Shown here piece after piece: positions 28,701 to 43,700 of a stretch of 64,000 nt of DNA. The position numbers and the translations under genes were made by a program. The stretch is from Trochalopteron elliotii (lineage: Eukaryota; Chordata; Aves; Passeriformes; Leiothrichidae). Position 1 is the first letter of the stretch. The number at the start of each line of letters is the position of its first letter. The notes under the pieces are model-generated. The model saw only the letters and a list, made by a program, of their open reading frames with translations. It was not told where the DNA came from and searched no databases. The stretch covers positions 6,973,662 to 7,037,661 of the forward strand of contig JANPWX010000097.1 of assembly GCA_024734555.1 (NCBI GenBank), read 5' to 3'.

Positions 28701-31700
28701 ACTCTCACCCCAAACCATATATGCACACTTATGTCATATTACTGAAAAGAAAAATGTTTTTCAAATCATAAGCAAGATATAAACTAAATTTATTACCTTT
28801 AAGGGACCCTTTATGTGGTCATCTTGCACTTCCACTGTTGAAGAATCATGCCTAAAGGTTACCTAAAAAATATAGTTCAACTGACAATCACTTGATACAA
28901 TTGAGCAGCATAAGCACATGCAAACATCAGTAGCCCTTTTCTTACTTTCATTTTACAGGTAATCACCATAATTATTCCACTTGCTGAAAGCTTTTTTTAT
29001 TCATATATTTTAGAAATATGAGGGGCTAATTTCTTAGTTATCAAAACTCCTGAAATATTTTTTATCTTTCACAGTAGAATAATTATTTCTAAAGGAAATG
29101 ACAGATAAGAGTATAAAAAAATTGTCTGATGGTTCAAAATGATCTGTGCAGTTCTCCTAAATGATCTGAACTTCTCTAGTACCACAGCAAGAAAGGAGAA
29201 AGTTTTAAGACTTCTGAGTACAACTTTAAAGAAACACTTATATTTCAATGCTTTGAAATCAAACAGTTTTAGCACCTTTATCTTTTGCTGATAAAAGTGC
29301 ATTTTTCACCTCATGGTTGAAAGAAAGACTCACACAAGTACAGGACACTGCTTTCGACTAAACAAAATTAAGAACTCAAACAGGCTTTCAGGTAATGTCA
29401 GTCTAGCCTACATACAGAGTTAATGGGAAGGAAATGTAAAAACAGCTAACTTTTCAGTCCTTCAAAACCGGAGTAAGTAAATCCTGTAAACATTTAAGGT
29501 ATTTTCCCCTGTCATTCCCATAAAGATACAAAGGCTGTTGTCTTAAATTCTACACACTCTGTCCTCAGAAGAAAAATCTGGTCCGGAAATTCAGATGTAT
29601 GATTAAGTTAACTGTACCAGGTGCTACAGACATTCACCGTTCATTTCATTCACAATTATCCTAGTTACACTGAAAGTCACAGGATCCTCCTATCAATTAC
29701 ACCTGAAGTTTTATTTCCACTCTGGTTTTAAAATTATAGGAAACTGAGAAAATTCTGGAATTACATTTTATGTATCTATGTACATTTATCAACACACAAA
29801 TGATGTTCTGATGTTCACTAGAACATACTTTCTTCGTGTATTGATGTTGAAGTATATGATGTTTCACTGAGTATTTGAAATCAGTAAGAATGCAACATGA
29901 GATCCAGCTGTGTAACACCAGCTCTCAACTGCAGCAATCCTACATCAAAAGTCTGGACTTGTTTCACCCATGATCACACTCTCAGTGTTGTTGAGAGCTT
30001 CACAGCAGCACACAGCAACAGCGAAATTTCCTTCAGAACCACAGTGTTCCCTTAACACCAACTCTCCTACACAGCCTTCTCAGAGAAGAGATTATAAAGA
30101 ATTTTGCCAGGAACAGCACCTACAACCAGGACTAAGAACAATCTATCTTCACTGTCTGATTAGAAAACAATGCACTAAAATGCTACACTGCTGTCCAGGT
30201 GTTACTTCAATAAAACAGTCATCTTGTCCATCTTCTGTCAGAACTACAGCAACACATATAGTTTTGTGAGAGTATGTTCTTTTCAGACCTGCACATCTCA
30301 CCTGCTGATGGCAAATACTTTCTGTTCACCACACAGACAAAATCATACCTTATAACCAAAAGGCAGACAAAGGATTCAAGCTAGGAATTAACTGAGCAAA
30401 GACTACTCTTCTGAACTTCATCCTGACAGATACAGGTATTTAATTCTCTCTTTGGGGAAATCTATCTAGAAAGCCAAAATTAGGCTAAGATGTAAAATAA
30501 TCTGAAACCAAGGGTCACTAGCGGCTCATACGAAATATCCAGTACATCAATTCTGATTTAGAGACATCTGCTTGTATTTACTTTCTGTAGTTATCTTAAA
30601 TGTATTTTGCAGCAAAAAGGAACTCTATCCAGAACTGTCAGTCAGCCACCATGTACTCTGATGAAAGGCAAACAAAGCAAATTGCTATTGTGTGTTCCAG
30701 AATGGCTGGTCTTTTTAAAGATGTCTTGGGGCTTTGACTCTTTGGCGGGGGAGAGTTTTGATACCAACAGTTTTTGCTTCTTGAGATATTTATTTGTGCT
30801 CAAAAAATACTGGTTATTAACAGAAATATTCAAACTCCAAACTCAGGCTGACACTGCTGGCCTTTCTTGAAGCTGAGAGAAGTGATGCCAGTATTTACTA
30901 GTTGTGGATTTTAATTCACACAGTATTTAGCAGTGTGGAACCTTTCTCTGTCTCAGGCAAAAGATCAAGACATTTAGCACATCATCGACTTGGTTAGACT
31001 CAGCTGGAATTTCTATTTTCTTCACCATCCTGAGAAGACAGTCCTAATAAGTTCTATTACAGCAGAAGCTTTACTTATTTCTATTTAATAAAGACCTACA
31101 CAGGAAACAGTTTCTTCTGAAACTTCTGTGCAGGGTGCCCAAATGCAAGTGGTGGTGGATGATGCTGCTAATTGTTTTAGGAGACGCTGCCAAAATAAAC
31201 TAGCTGAAATAACTCTCTAAAACAAGCTATAACAGATCTATAGCAGACTAACAGTCTTGTAACACCCAAAGTCTTCCCTTTGAGTCAAATTTGTACTGCC
31301 TTCCACACTTTTGGAAAGTCCACACAAATCTGACGTTTTACTGCTTTCCATGAGAAGTGTGCAATGCTGTTACATGTTACTGTAGAATTCCGTACCATAT
31401 ACAGAATTTGCCAAAGACTGCTAAACTGTGAAATACAGTACTTATTGATACTGAAATTATAAGTACATAGCACTAAATTAAATAAATTACATAGCATTAA
31501 GTTGAATGAAGTTATTAAATTATGCTGTGATGGGAAAATTATCGTGAAGGTATCCCCTCAAAATATTCTGGGCAGCAGAATTCAACAGAAGGAGAAAGCA
31601 CAAAGAAGGAGAAACAAACATATTTTACTTGTCTAAAGATTACAATTCTCCATATCGAAAGAATTTCGTTGCCATCCCACTTTCTCAGCAGAATATCTAG

Positions 31701-34700
31701 TTATAAAACTTAAATGACTGCTTTACACTAAAATTGACAGTATGAAGTTAACTGACTTTTCTTCTCCTCTAGTAGTTCTAGAAGACTAAGGCATAAAACA
31801 TATACTGGGGCCAAAAGAAACCCATTCGTCAAGTGAAAAAAATAGTGCAGCAGATAATATACCAAAATTGCAGACAAAGCACACCTGGTAACGAGAATCT
31901 TTGTTAAAGCTAACACTGGGGAAAGTATGCATGTGCCAGAAAGAGCTAAACAGATTTTCAGAGAAAATCACAGGGACACTGTTAAGTTTAAGGAATACAC
32001 ATTCCTGGAGGAGAAAAAACAATGTAAAGAGATATTGTTACAGCACTTAGACACAAAAATCTCAACCACAAATCACATTACTCTAGAACAACAACAGTAC
32101 TGGGGCCAAACTGCCCTAAGCGATACAGTAACAGTGAACACACCCACACACCTCCAGAAGGCTTTGTACAAAATCTCCACAAACAATTTACAGAAAAATT
32201 CCGTTTCGCGTCAAGATCTTTCTGCAAACCTTGCAGCGACCCAACTTCAAGTGATAAACCAGTAAGAAAATACTTAGCACTGAATAATACATAGCAAGTG
32301 GCCATAAGGAGGTGGACTGAAAGTCCCTCAAAGAACTGAAATTAGTTAAGATTTCACTGATCTAGGCAGCACAAAATTCCTATACTTAAATACTGATGCT
32401 TAACAGTTTAAATAGCAATATGTAACCACTTAAACCCAATGGTACTATAAAGCACAGACCAGCTGATGCTATTAAAAGTTTTGACTAATGAAATGAAAAG
32501 ACCACTGATTTACTCCTCTGCCAGATTTAAGACTAAAATCTTCTTGTTGTATTTAACATTACTATCAAATAAGTGACAACAGACCTTCCCATCAGGGTTT
32601 ATGGAGAGCGCCTGCTCTCTCCCTCAGACACACCATAGGCAAAGATCAGCCACAGCACGAGGGCAGAGTTAAATAATGCACACTAGTTTATAGTGTGCAA
32701 TAGTATTCATTAACAGATTATCACAACTCACATTTCACACATTTTTCACTTAAATTTACAGTAGATATAAAAAAATATTCTGCCACTATAACTCTTGCAG
32801 AGCAACAATCTAATTTGTATTTTCTAGGTGGTTTTGATCCTTGATCCTCTGTAATGTTTCTCTATGAGGTTAAGGGGCAAAGCAGAAAAATAGTACCTCC
32901 ACCCAAATCAGAAGTTTCTAGGGCAACATTATCCCAACAGAAATATACAGCTATTTTGAAGTGTGTTGCTCTCTTTATTTCTAGAAATGACACTCTAAAT
33001 TTTCAAGGAATGTTAAAACATGTATCTTGCAATCCCTTTGCAAATTTTTTATTTGTCCTGAATGTGGCTTATACTGATTCAGTCATTAACTAGTTATCAT
33101 AAAGCTTAGGTGAGATCCCTCTCTTGCTATTCTGTAAGACTCAATATGCCATGTGTTTTTTGGAAGGCAGAAGGGTTCAGCTTATTCTTGAAGCATTATC
33201 TAGTCACCATGGCTAAATGGCAGTGACCTGTGCTCCTCAAGTGAAAGATACCCTATTAAAGCCTACTTCACGTAGTCTTAGCTATTTTCTGATAATATTC
33301 TCCCATGCATAAGCCTACATTTGTCACATTTTGATCAACTACTTCAAGGTCAGCCTATGGCACTGAAGGTCAAAAACATGCAGATGACTAAGTAGTGACA
33401 GAAACAGAACAAATTTATTTGTGTGGGAGTGGGGGAATCCCTCCCATCCCAACAATAATAAGCTTACTGTTATTTCAAACACCCATAATGCCAGCCTCTA
33501 AGGACAGGACAGCCTCTTAGCTGTCCTAAGAAGTTTCACATTGTGCCATTTTAAACATTAATCACTTTTTTATCGCCTCCCGCCCCACAAGAAGTGTTTG
33601 CAGGAAAACCACATACCTTGACTTTGACAAGCCTTTTTGCTGTCTTGATCTTGGCTTCACAGAAGGCCCCTCTGTACTTTGCACTCACATCAGTGCCCAC
33701 TGTGAGATAGGGAGGCTCATCAATTGCCTGCAACAGAAAGGAAAACAACTGCTTTTTAATTACTGACTACTGGCAATACAGCTATCACAGCCTCACCAAT
33801 TTTTGTGGACAAAGTATTACAAAACAGCCTAATGAAACTTAAATTGACAGCAGCAGAAACATGGAACACAACACTAAGCTAATACAATGAATGTAATTAC
33901 AATCTCATAATATACAGATATGATCTCGCGATATAAGATCATAAGTACAATAAACTGATACCACAGTTACCTACAATAAGCACCACACAGGCTTCCAGCC
34001 TTTGCACCATCTGAAGACACAGCAGGTGATCAATTCTGCTGCAATGGTGAAGGCCAACCAAATTCTACCTTCACCTTAAATTGCCCCAAGACCTGGTAAG
34101 TCGCACGAAGACATTGGTATTTATTTCCCTCAAATAATTAAGGTTCACTTTCCATTAGTAAACAGAACAACTCTGAAGAGATTTTGCTTTTTCACCTTTT
34201 GAATAAAGTTAATGACAAAGATGACACTCATCAGGAGAGCAGCCCATGGGCAAGGTACAGTAGGAGACTGACAGAGACTAAGCTCACAATGAAGGTAAAG
34301 GGTCCAGACAAAAGACAAGGTTTTGCGACATGAAACACAGGAACAGGTGACACCAAAACAGGGAAATAAGAAACAGAAGAGGTGGGAAATAAGAAAACAT
34401 AGGTCAAATCAGTATACTGAGTGAGATCATGAAGGCACAGTTCCTTCAAAGGAAGTCCAACCTCTCCTAATATAAGCTGGGTGAGGAGATTCCAGATAAC
34501 TGAATCATCCACGAAATATCACTTCATAGACACTGGGTCAGAAGAGGGAAAGGCAAAGGGTGACATGCAAGAGGAGAGAAGTTTGTTTTCAAAAGCTGCA
34601 AGCCTCCATGGAGACCCAGACAAGAGCAGAGCAAAGAGATTTAAGCCCTTATCAAAGTCACATTGTGTTTCTGTGCCCCTACAGATTCAAACACAGCTTA

Positions 34701-37700
34701 CAAGGGGCATCTCTGGCACATCCAGGTTCTCTGTGGGAAAAATACAGAGATAAATCTTCACAGGCATCAGAGACCCGTACTATTTGAGACTGAGGTGCTT
34801 GCACTCAGTATCAGATAATTCCTACTAGCTGCTTCCAGTTCCAATACATCAGAAGGCATAGAAGTGTGTAACTTGAATGCTTCAATGCACCATTTTTCAG
34901 ATTTTTTTTGTACAAAACTTGAAATTGAGAAAATTAGATGCTACAGGGTTAACTCCTTATTAATGATGTTTTTTACAGTGACTCTGCTTCAGCCTCTCTC
35001 TCTCTCTCTCTCACTGGCAGGCAATAGAGTATATTTCTGAGTACTGTAAAATCATTACCAATCTGTACTTTCTAAGATCATCAGAAGCATGAATGTACTA
35101 ATGAACCCCTCACTCTCTCTGCCTGCATGTGTGGTATGTGACTGCATGCAGAGTAGCAGGATATACTATGCTGGTGGTAGTATATCCATTAACACCTATC
35201 CTTTCCTACTCCAGGCTTAATAGCAATAAAACTCCACTGAGATTAGCAAGGAATCTGTTAAGCGTGTTGGGATTCTGAAATTCATTCTCTCCTTGCTTGC
35301 CCAACAGTACTTGCCTGTGAGGCAGGCTTTTCTCTTGCTGCACTTGGATGGATGCTGAAAGAGGGATTCAGATGGTGATATATTTGGTTTTGGTCAGTAT
35401 TCTCACTGAAGTGCACCAAGAAGTGACTGTTTCACACAACATGAATCTGAGCAGAGGAAAGTAGCAATGTATTCTCTTGCTAAGACAATAAAGCTCTTAA
35501 AGGGCAGCATCCCTCCTGCTCTACTGCACTCTTTAGTGAAGAAACTCATTCACCACTACAGGGGTGATAGCATTTCATGCCAGTTCATCTTCCAAAGTTA
35601 AAAGGAATTGTGGAGTACTGAGATTACTTTAACAAGAGTGACAGATCCCATATGGGTCCACACAGATGCACACAGCTATGATTCTCCTAAAAACAAAACT
35701 TAAAGTTGTGTCAGTGTCAGTCTATCCTTCCCTATACAGACAAAAGAATTATCACAAAGACTAATCCACAATGTCAAGGTGAACTTACAGAAAAATATAG
35801 AACACTTTTTCTTCAGTGCTATTGACACTAACTAAAACAAAAAAATAAATTTTGAGCACCAAGAAAACCTGAAGCTCTGGTTTTTGTTTGAAAATTTATA
35901 GCAGAGGAACAGGCAAGTCAACAATCAAGCTTTAAGCAGGACTTTAAATTCTTATAAAGACCTTAATTACCAGTATTGTGATTACTTTATCACTACTCTA
36001 ACTTATTCTTAACAATCTCTTCCAGGAAGAATATTCATTCAAAAAGCAACATCTGTAAGAACTTCTGTTACTTACAAACAAGTTAATTTCAATCTCTAGT
36101 CTAAATGCTTTGAAATTACTCTTATGCCTTTCACTGGAATTAGTTAATATTTACTACTGTAAAGAACTTCAAATAATAGCAAACATATGGACTATTTGAT
36201 TACCAATGTAGATATGTTTACTAGAAATACAGTATTGGAGTGGCTTCTGAGAGAATAATTATGAAATTAGTTTCTTTAACTACCACTATAAATCATTATA
36301 CACTTCAAAACAGTATCTGAAATCTTCAATGGATACATACTGGATTTTTTTCCTGCTATTTCATTATTCCATTGAAAGACAAATTACATGGGCTTTTCCC
36401 CCACCCAAATCACTTAACTGGAATTTCCAAGATACCTCCCTCATTGTGACAGCGTCACAGCCGAAAGTGGCAAGTTAAAATAATTAGCAAAATGTGATGC
36501 ATCATAGTGAATGCAAACTAGAAAAATAAAAGTAATGATCAGAGTCTGGCGTTAATTTCAGATAATTGTTACCATGACTTTGTCATTCCCACCAACTCTG
36601 AGTCACCTGTTCTCAAGGTTTTATTCAATTCTGCCAACATTAGAGAGATTAAAAATTAGTATACAGCTATTTTTACCTTTCTGTTACTCCTTCCCTGCTT
36701 TGTGCTTACGTAATTTATTAGATATCCTCACACTCAGACTGAAATATATCTTTGCCTATTTAATGCTGACATATTTTATCGGGATTTGTCTTTATTTTTT
36801 TTAAGCTTTTCAGAGCAGGTTTCCAGAAAATAATAATAATTAAAAAGAAGTATGCTAAAATATGGACAGTATTTGATAGTTCAGTAATCTTGGAAAAGGC
36901 ATTGCAAGCATACTGAAAATATCTTAACAAGAATCTTTGCAGTGGTATTTAAAGGGAAGGGGGACTACCCTGTAATACAACAAGTTCTGGGCTTCCTAAA
37001 ATTCTTGAAGGTCCTGTAGTAGTCTAACAAGTTACTGTTTCAGCTGTTATTTTATTTCAAAAGATAATGTGAATTGGCATTTACATTTTATATGTGAACA
37101 TGATCACCTGCACTCTATAATTTAAAGATAAGAATCATTGTTTCAGGAGCATATCACAAACAATCAGTAAACTTCTGTCAACAGCAAAAGTGAAAAGTAT
37201 GCCCAGCACACGCCATTATTCATGTATAATGAGATCATGAACTTCTTTCATTCAGAGCGGCTTCAAAACACCCCAGGATATCCTGTCAATGTTTCTATGT
37301 CTCTATATGTACTCTTTCAAAAACCTCAGAGTTTACACTGGAAGGAGAAAAGTGAAGCTGATAGTAGTATCTCGGCTTGTTGGTTTGGTTGTTTTACTAC
37401 TGCCAGAAGGCTGGCATTGAAGATCTTCACGGAGACCACTCACCCAGCGGGCGGTTCCAAGAGGAATTGTGTTTTGTCCGCATGAATGCCCGAGGCCAGG
37501 CTACCGAAGGGGAGCCGGCTCTGCGGGGTGACACCTGGAGACGGACACAGAGATGCCCGGGGAGGGCTGTACCCCGCGGCCGCAGCCGGCGGGGGCTCCG
37601 GAGGGGCTGTTTCGGGCAGAGATCGGACGAGCCCCTCCCCAGCACCCGCTGCAGGGGGGGCTGAGCGCTACCGGGGCGGTTCGAGCAGGGCCCCGAGGAG

Positions 37701-40700
37701 ACGGGGACAGCCGGGCCGATGCTCCAGCCTCGGCAAGGCCGCCGGAGGAAGCCGGCGCCCGGGTGACTCGTTCCGCTCATTCGGGTGGGCAGACGAGCAG
37801 CGATTCCCCGGGGAGCTGCCGCTTTAAGGGGAGGGGCCGGAGCCGGGAAGCTGCCAGAAGTTTCTGGCTGCCCGAGCCAGCCCCGAGCGCGGCTGCCCGC
37901 CCTCGCCCTCTCCCCGAACGTGCCCACGGCTCCGGCAGATTAAGCGCGGATTGCCGTAAACTAAATTTGTCCCCTTAAGGCGATTGCCGGGTAAATCTGC
38001 ACGCAGAGCTTCCCGGGAGCCTGCCGCTGCTGGAGTCGGGCACGGAGCGCCGGCAGTGCCAACTCCCGGGATCCGGCCGGGAAAACGTGCGAGCGCTGCC
38101 CGTGGCCCTGCAGTGCAGCTCCTCCGGAACGCCGCTGGAATGCGCCTGGCGTTGAATATCCTAAATCATCGGCCAAATTACTATAAAAAAAGTTCCGACG
38201 CTGTCTTGGGTGAGCTAGAAGGGATAAAAACACTTCCTGCAATTTTGCACTCTCCATTAGGAAAGCCAAACTAATGGACAACCGCCATGCTACTACTAGC
38301 ACTTAATTCTTTTTTATTAATGGGAGTAGGATGAATAGTTTCTCTGCTATCTCAATTCACAACTGCTGTGCGCGCAGAAGAGTTGCAGCACAGGCTGCCG
38401 CAGCTGAAAAGCTGGTTTACCACTTAAATAAGAAGCAGTCTCTAGGTGACCAGTCAGCAATTTCCACCAATTCAGTGGCGGAATTTTCTTTGGCAAGAAA
38501 AGCAGGCTGCTGGAAGGGTTCTGCTCCAGCCTTCGAGCTGATTATACCTGGAAGGATTGATAAATGGCTAGATGCCCACATAATAAAACAACCTGCACGT
38601 CTTCTGAATTTGGACATTTACATCAGTATTAACAGTTCTGGTCTTCAGGGTATGAGGGAGAAAACATACAAGAGATCCCCCTCCAGGGTATTGTGGAATA
38701 CACATTTTAACAATGCAACGTAAAATGGTAGCATCATGCCTTTACATACATTTTAAAGCTGTAAAGAAGTTGGTTTTCCAGCTTTTTTTTTTACATACAT
38801 ATTTTTCCATCTCCGTGGGATCAAACCATTCTCGCATCTCTTCTTTCAACAGCGCTGCATTACTATATTCAGATTCCTTTGTAAAGTCTGTCATGCCATA
38901 GAGCAGCTGATAAAATTGCTTTACATTGTGCTTTGCCCATAAGCACATCTAATACGGTGTGTGTGAATGTATTATTTCTATCTCCTAATCTGTATTCTTC
39001 TGCACCATGCACAGGATGTTCCAAGTAAACCACATGAAAACAAGATTAAGTATTCAATCTAGAAATGCAGCAGACATGGTTACTAGGAAAGCCTGCAGGA
39101 CTGCCTTTGGAGTAATATACAAAGAGGAAAAACCTCCCCTCAGTCTTTCATGTATATGAAGTCTGAAGAGCCAAGATTTCAGTTTGCATTAAACATTCAA
39201 AATTCAGCATTTATCTACTCTACAAGACTCCTGAGTCAAGAAACCAGTGATACATTTTCAACAAGCTAAAACAACTCCAGCTATCCCACAATTAGTGAAA
39301 AGAAAGGACTGGTTTTGAAAATTGAAAATCTGTTCAATTTCAATAACCAAGGTTCAGGGAAAGCTTGTTAAAGATTCATGACCTTCTCCCCCTGACCCCA
39401 CCTGGCATCCAAATTACTGAGTTTCAAAAAGAAACATCATAAGGCTCAAAATGTTATTTCTCACCCATAATAAGCATGAGGAGCAGTGTCAAAACGTTCT
39501 TCCTACTGCCTATGATATTTTGAAGTTACTTTTCCAAGGGAAGTGCTTTCTCATTGTCTATAGTCCATAATGTAAGATGGAAACAGTTTGCAAATGGGAT
39601 CATTGCACATATACTTGACTATTCCATTTACAGTCATCCCAGTCCCATAATTTAGTAGGAAAACCCAACAATAATACCCCACTACTTCAATCCAAAACCA
39701 AGCTAAATCTTAAAGTCTTCTAATGAAAAGCAAAAATTTTATATAGCTGGAATCCTAAAATCCATTTCCATCCTGCAGAATTAGCAGCCACCTCAAAGTC
39801 ATTCAACAGGCTTTCAGAAACTTTTGGGGCAATAAAGGTTGAAAAAGACTAAGTTTTTAAAAACAGCATCTTTTTTTTTCTTTTCCTTTTTTAAACAAGA
39901 GTAAATTCAACATCTCCTAGACAAGTTCTGAAAAAAACATTTTCAAGAACACAGGTGAAAAAAACACAAACACATAAAAAATATTCCTCCCCAAATATTA
40001 ATGCATTTAACTTATAGATTATTACCTTAAATACTTTTAAACTGCAGTAGGTTCCACCCAACAGCAGAGATCCACCTACACACTGCAGAATCAAATCTTT
40101 TAATAACCAAAATCGCAGTGTAATTAGGAGTGCAAGATTTTGCTTACAGCTCAACCTGCTGTAGTTCAGAGAATGTTCAACTTTATAGTAATAGCAGACA
40201 TCTTCAGGAAAAACTATTATCATAACACTTTTAATATACTCGATTTTGCAGATATCTTTAGAGTTGATGTCAAATACATTCCTCATGTATTTTCAGAGCA
40301 ACAAGTCTACGAAACTGCTAAAACCTATCTGCAAACTCTATCACCAAGGCACACAATTCCTCAAAGTCAAATGAAGTATCTGAAACAAAGACTGAAGCCC
40401 AGAAAATAAAAAATTCCTTTTAAAAAAGTAAATCCATTGGCCCATCATCCACCTTCCAGAAATGAGAACACCACAACAGGAAGCAGGAGGAATTTTTCTG
40501 AAACTTGCAAACTACAAAATAGAATAAAAGGTAGTGATATTTTCCACGTGAAAAGGCTATTACATGAAAGCCCAAGAGTAAGAGTGTGCTTTGAGGAAAT
40601 TTGCTTCTGGCTGAAAAAGATCAGATTTTTACTTGCCTTTTGGTTTTGTTACTGTTGTACATTTCATAGAAAGGCAGAACTATTAATTTTGAAATTTATG

Positions 40701-43700
40701 AAGGAAAATGGCTCAGTTTTATCAATATTTGCCCACAAATCAAAATTTTGTAGGAAACATTCTGACCAAACCAAACATTTATAAGTTATAAAGGGGGGGG
40801 AGGGGAGTTCTTGTAACAAAACCTATTTCCAGTTTCAATTTAAAATCTACAGGAAGTTTCAAGTGACACCTCACCAATCTTGTAAGCAAACATTATACAG
40901 CACATAACTGTGGCAAAATGTCATTGTTGTCTGTCCCCTCAACCAAACTGGAAGTTACCAGAGTTTAGTGCACTGACGTCTGGAAGCATTAAACCAACTT
41001 CTGACAGTTTTAGCCTTCCCTACAGCTGCAAAGCTGATATTTTCTTTATTTCAAATTATTCAGTTAGATCAGTCCAGTGCCAAGGTTATTTGAAGTTCCT
41101 AAAGACTTGAACGGGTTCAAAAGCTGATTTTCCTCTCCAAATAAAAGCGAGCTGTGGAAAGGATTTACAGGTTCTAAGATCATGAAGGATGGACCAAGAG
41201 ACCCAAAACAAGAAATTCAATTCAGTAACAAGAAGTAGCACTTCTTTTATTTATTATCTATGTATTAAATGCAGAATGGATTTTCATTACTTTTACTTAC
41301 CCATGTAAAGTTGAATTTTTATGGAACTAATTCCTTTTTTTTTAAACTATAAGTTGATGAATAAAATTATAAAAAATATTTTAACTCTACTAAGAAAATG
41401 AGAAGTAATAATTTAAAGATTTTAAAAGTTAATCTATCCTAATCATTGCCAACAAGCAACTCAATTCTCCATCCAGAAATTTACTGTGTAGTGTAACTTC
41501 CAAACATCTAAACTGTAATTACCTCATTTCCTATTCAAAATAGTAAATCCAGAAAGGTGACTATACTTAAAAAAATTACAGCATTTAGGTATTTTTTTCC
41601 CCTACCATACTGAATAAAACCCACTGAATTGTGATTCTGTTCCTAATTTGGTCACAGACTTGCTGCACCATGATGTGGCCCAGCAGGCTTGTACCAACTT
41701 TCAAGTCTGCAGAATGGGGGTAAATGCACACTTACTCAAAGGCAAGTATTTGATGTTTCTCTATAGTACTTTCAGACCTAAGAATGAAAATCTGTATTCT
41801 TTCTATCAGTATAGCATATCACTCTGAAAAATGTTTTATTTAATAAAAACACTCCAGAACTGCTGATCAAGCTCTCTAAAAATAATGCCAATTCTTTACA
41901 ATTCCTTCTGTAGGCCTCTTGTTCTGTATTGCTGAAAGACTACATGAAGAAAAGATACTTTGAATGGCTGCTCCTGCTGTTTATCCTCCTAAATATAAAA
42001 TCTTTCTTGAAGTCAATTATTGCCATAGCTACCAGATTGCAATTTTTTCCTGTAAGGTTTAGCTAAATAGTCAAACTATTTAACATTATAGGTTAGTATT
42101 GTAAAATGATACAACTTCATTAATTTTGGCCAGATTTTTGGACACTTCAAGCCTCAACACTGTTTCTACATATATAGAGATAAAAAAGTAACAATTCATC
42201 TGAAATAAGGAGCTTCTCAATGAAGACTTTTAATGACAAATATTTTAAAAACTTCTTTCACATTTCCTGTGTTTTGTGCAACAACCAAAATTCATTCTAG
42301 TATGGAGAAAGCAATCAATAAAATGTTTGTTGTTAGAGGGTAAAATAATTCAGCAAAAAATATGTTCTCGATACCTGTTTAGCACTTTAACTAAGTTAAA
42401 TTCAATTTTTACATTGATAAACACCCTTTTGCCAACTAAAAGCTTCAGATATTGCTTAGAAGCATTATTTAAATTATTAGGTCTGGAAAACTTGCCTCAT
42501 TTTTAAGAATATGCCACAGTTCTGTCTAAAGATGCTCCTCTGAAAAACTTGGGGTGTTTCAAAGCACTGAAGAGAATGATAGGCGTGCATTCCAAATGGA
42601 TTGGAACAAAGATAATTTGATAGTTTAATCAAACAAACCAGTCCAGGCTGTTCCTGAGCAAAATGATGAAGTGATAATGTAAAGTCTGAAAAAACAACAG
42701 TCAATGAAACCTTAAGAGAAAATAAACCCAAACAAACCTATTTTTTAAACAATTTGATAATTCTTGGGCATTATTTCTATTTCCAGTCAAAGACAATTTA
42801 ATGATTGTTTTGTTTTTAAGAAGTTAGCTGCACAGTAAATGCAGTAAAACAATATACAGAACAGGAAACTCTATGTATGTGAAATTACTTGTCTGTATTC
42901 TAGGTTGTGATAACACTGGCATTTTAGTTGACAGAAAAATGTAACAATATTTTTAGACAGTAAAACTGAGAGCAAGAGCAAGAACAGTGAACAGATACTA
43001 AAAGCAGATAATTACCTAAGAATGTTGGGGTTTTTTTTCATTGAAATTGTGACATATTAAGATTCTGTTTATTATCATCGATTTTTAAAACTATTTTCAG
43101 TTGTGTAGAACCTTAAATGCAAATTAATGCTAAACTGAAAAACTGAACCTTAAAAAAAAAAACACCACCAAAACTCAAAACCAACACCCAAAAAACTCCA
43201 ACTATAAATCATGACTCTTTTTTCTGCAGATACAAAATACAATTTCTTGCCTTGGTTTACTTCCATTCCTCGTCCAAGGCTTTCTAAACTGGCTGTGAGG
43301 CAGGAAAAGGGGGGGAGGAGTTATTTTTGTTCCTAAGTTAGAACAGAAAGGGAAAGCTGAAGGAACGACATACAACTCAAAATCCCCAAGGAGAATGAGA
43401 TTTCTGAAACACTGACCCAATGCAATTCACTAAACACAGCTATGATTTGATTAGTCTGACAATGTTTAAATATGTACTGATAAAATTATATTCCAAAATT
43501 CTAAGCATTTAAGATGTTATTTTGTGTATTTTTATGAAATAATGATTGTAACTGATTTGTATTTTAATATAAAGTACTTTTTAGAATACCACATTAAAAC
43601 TTTAACAGAGTAACACATTAAATCACATCATGAGTCTGGTAAAAAATTAATGTGTAGCCTCTGGATTTGGTTTTTGCCGTTGTTGCTAGCTAGGAGAATG

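Noticed and set aside
31927..32265. 112-codon plus-strand open frame in intron 3
   Set aside because: Composition like translated AT-rich intron (Gln, Lys, Thr, Asn), no motif, no paired splice sites.
37427..37978. Open frames of 166 codons (minus) and 113-141 codons (plus) in the intronic CpG island
   Set aside because: GC-rich DNA lacks stop codons by composition. The translations are Pro/Arg/Gly/Ala-rich, overlap on both strands and show no domain.
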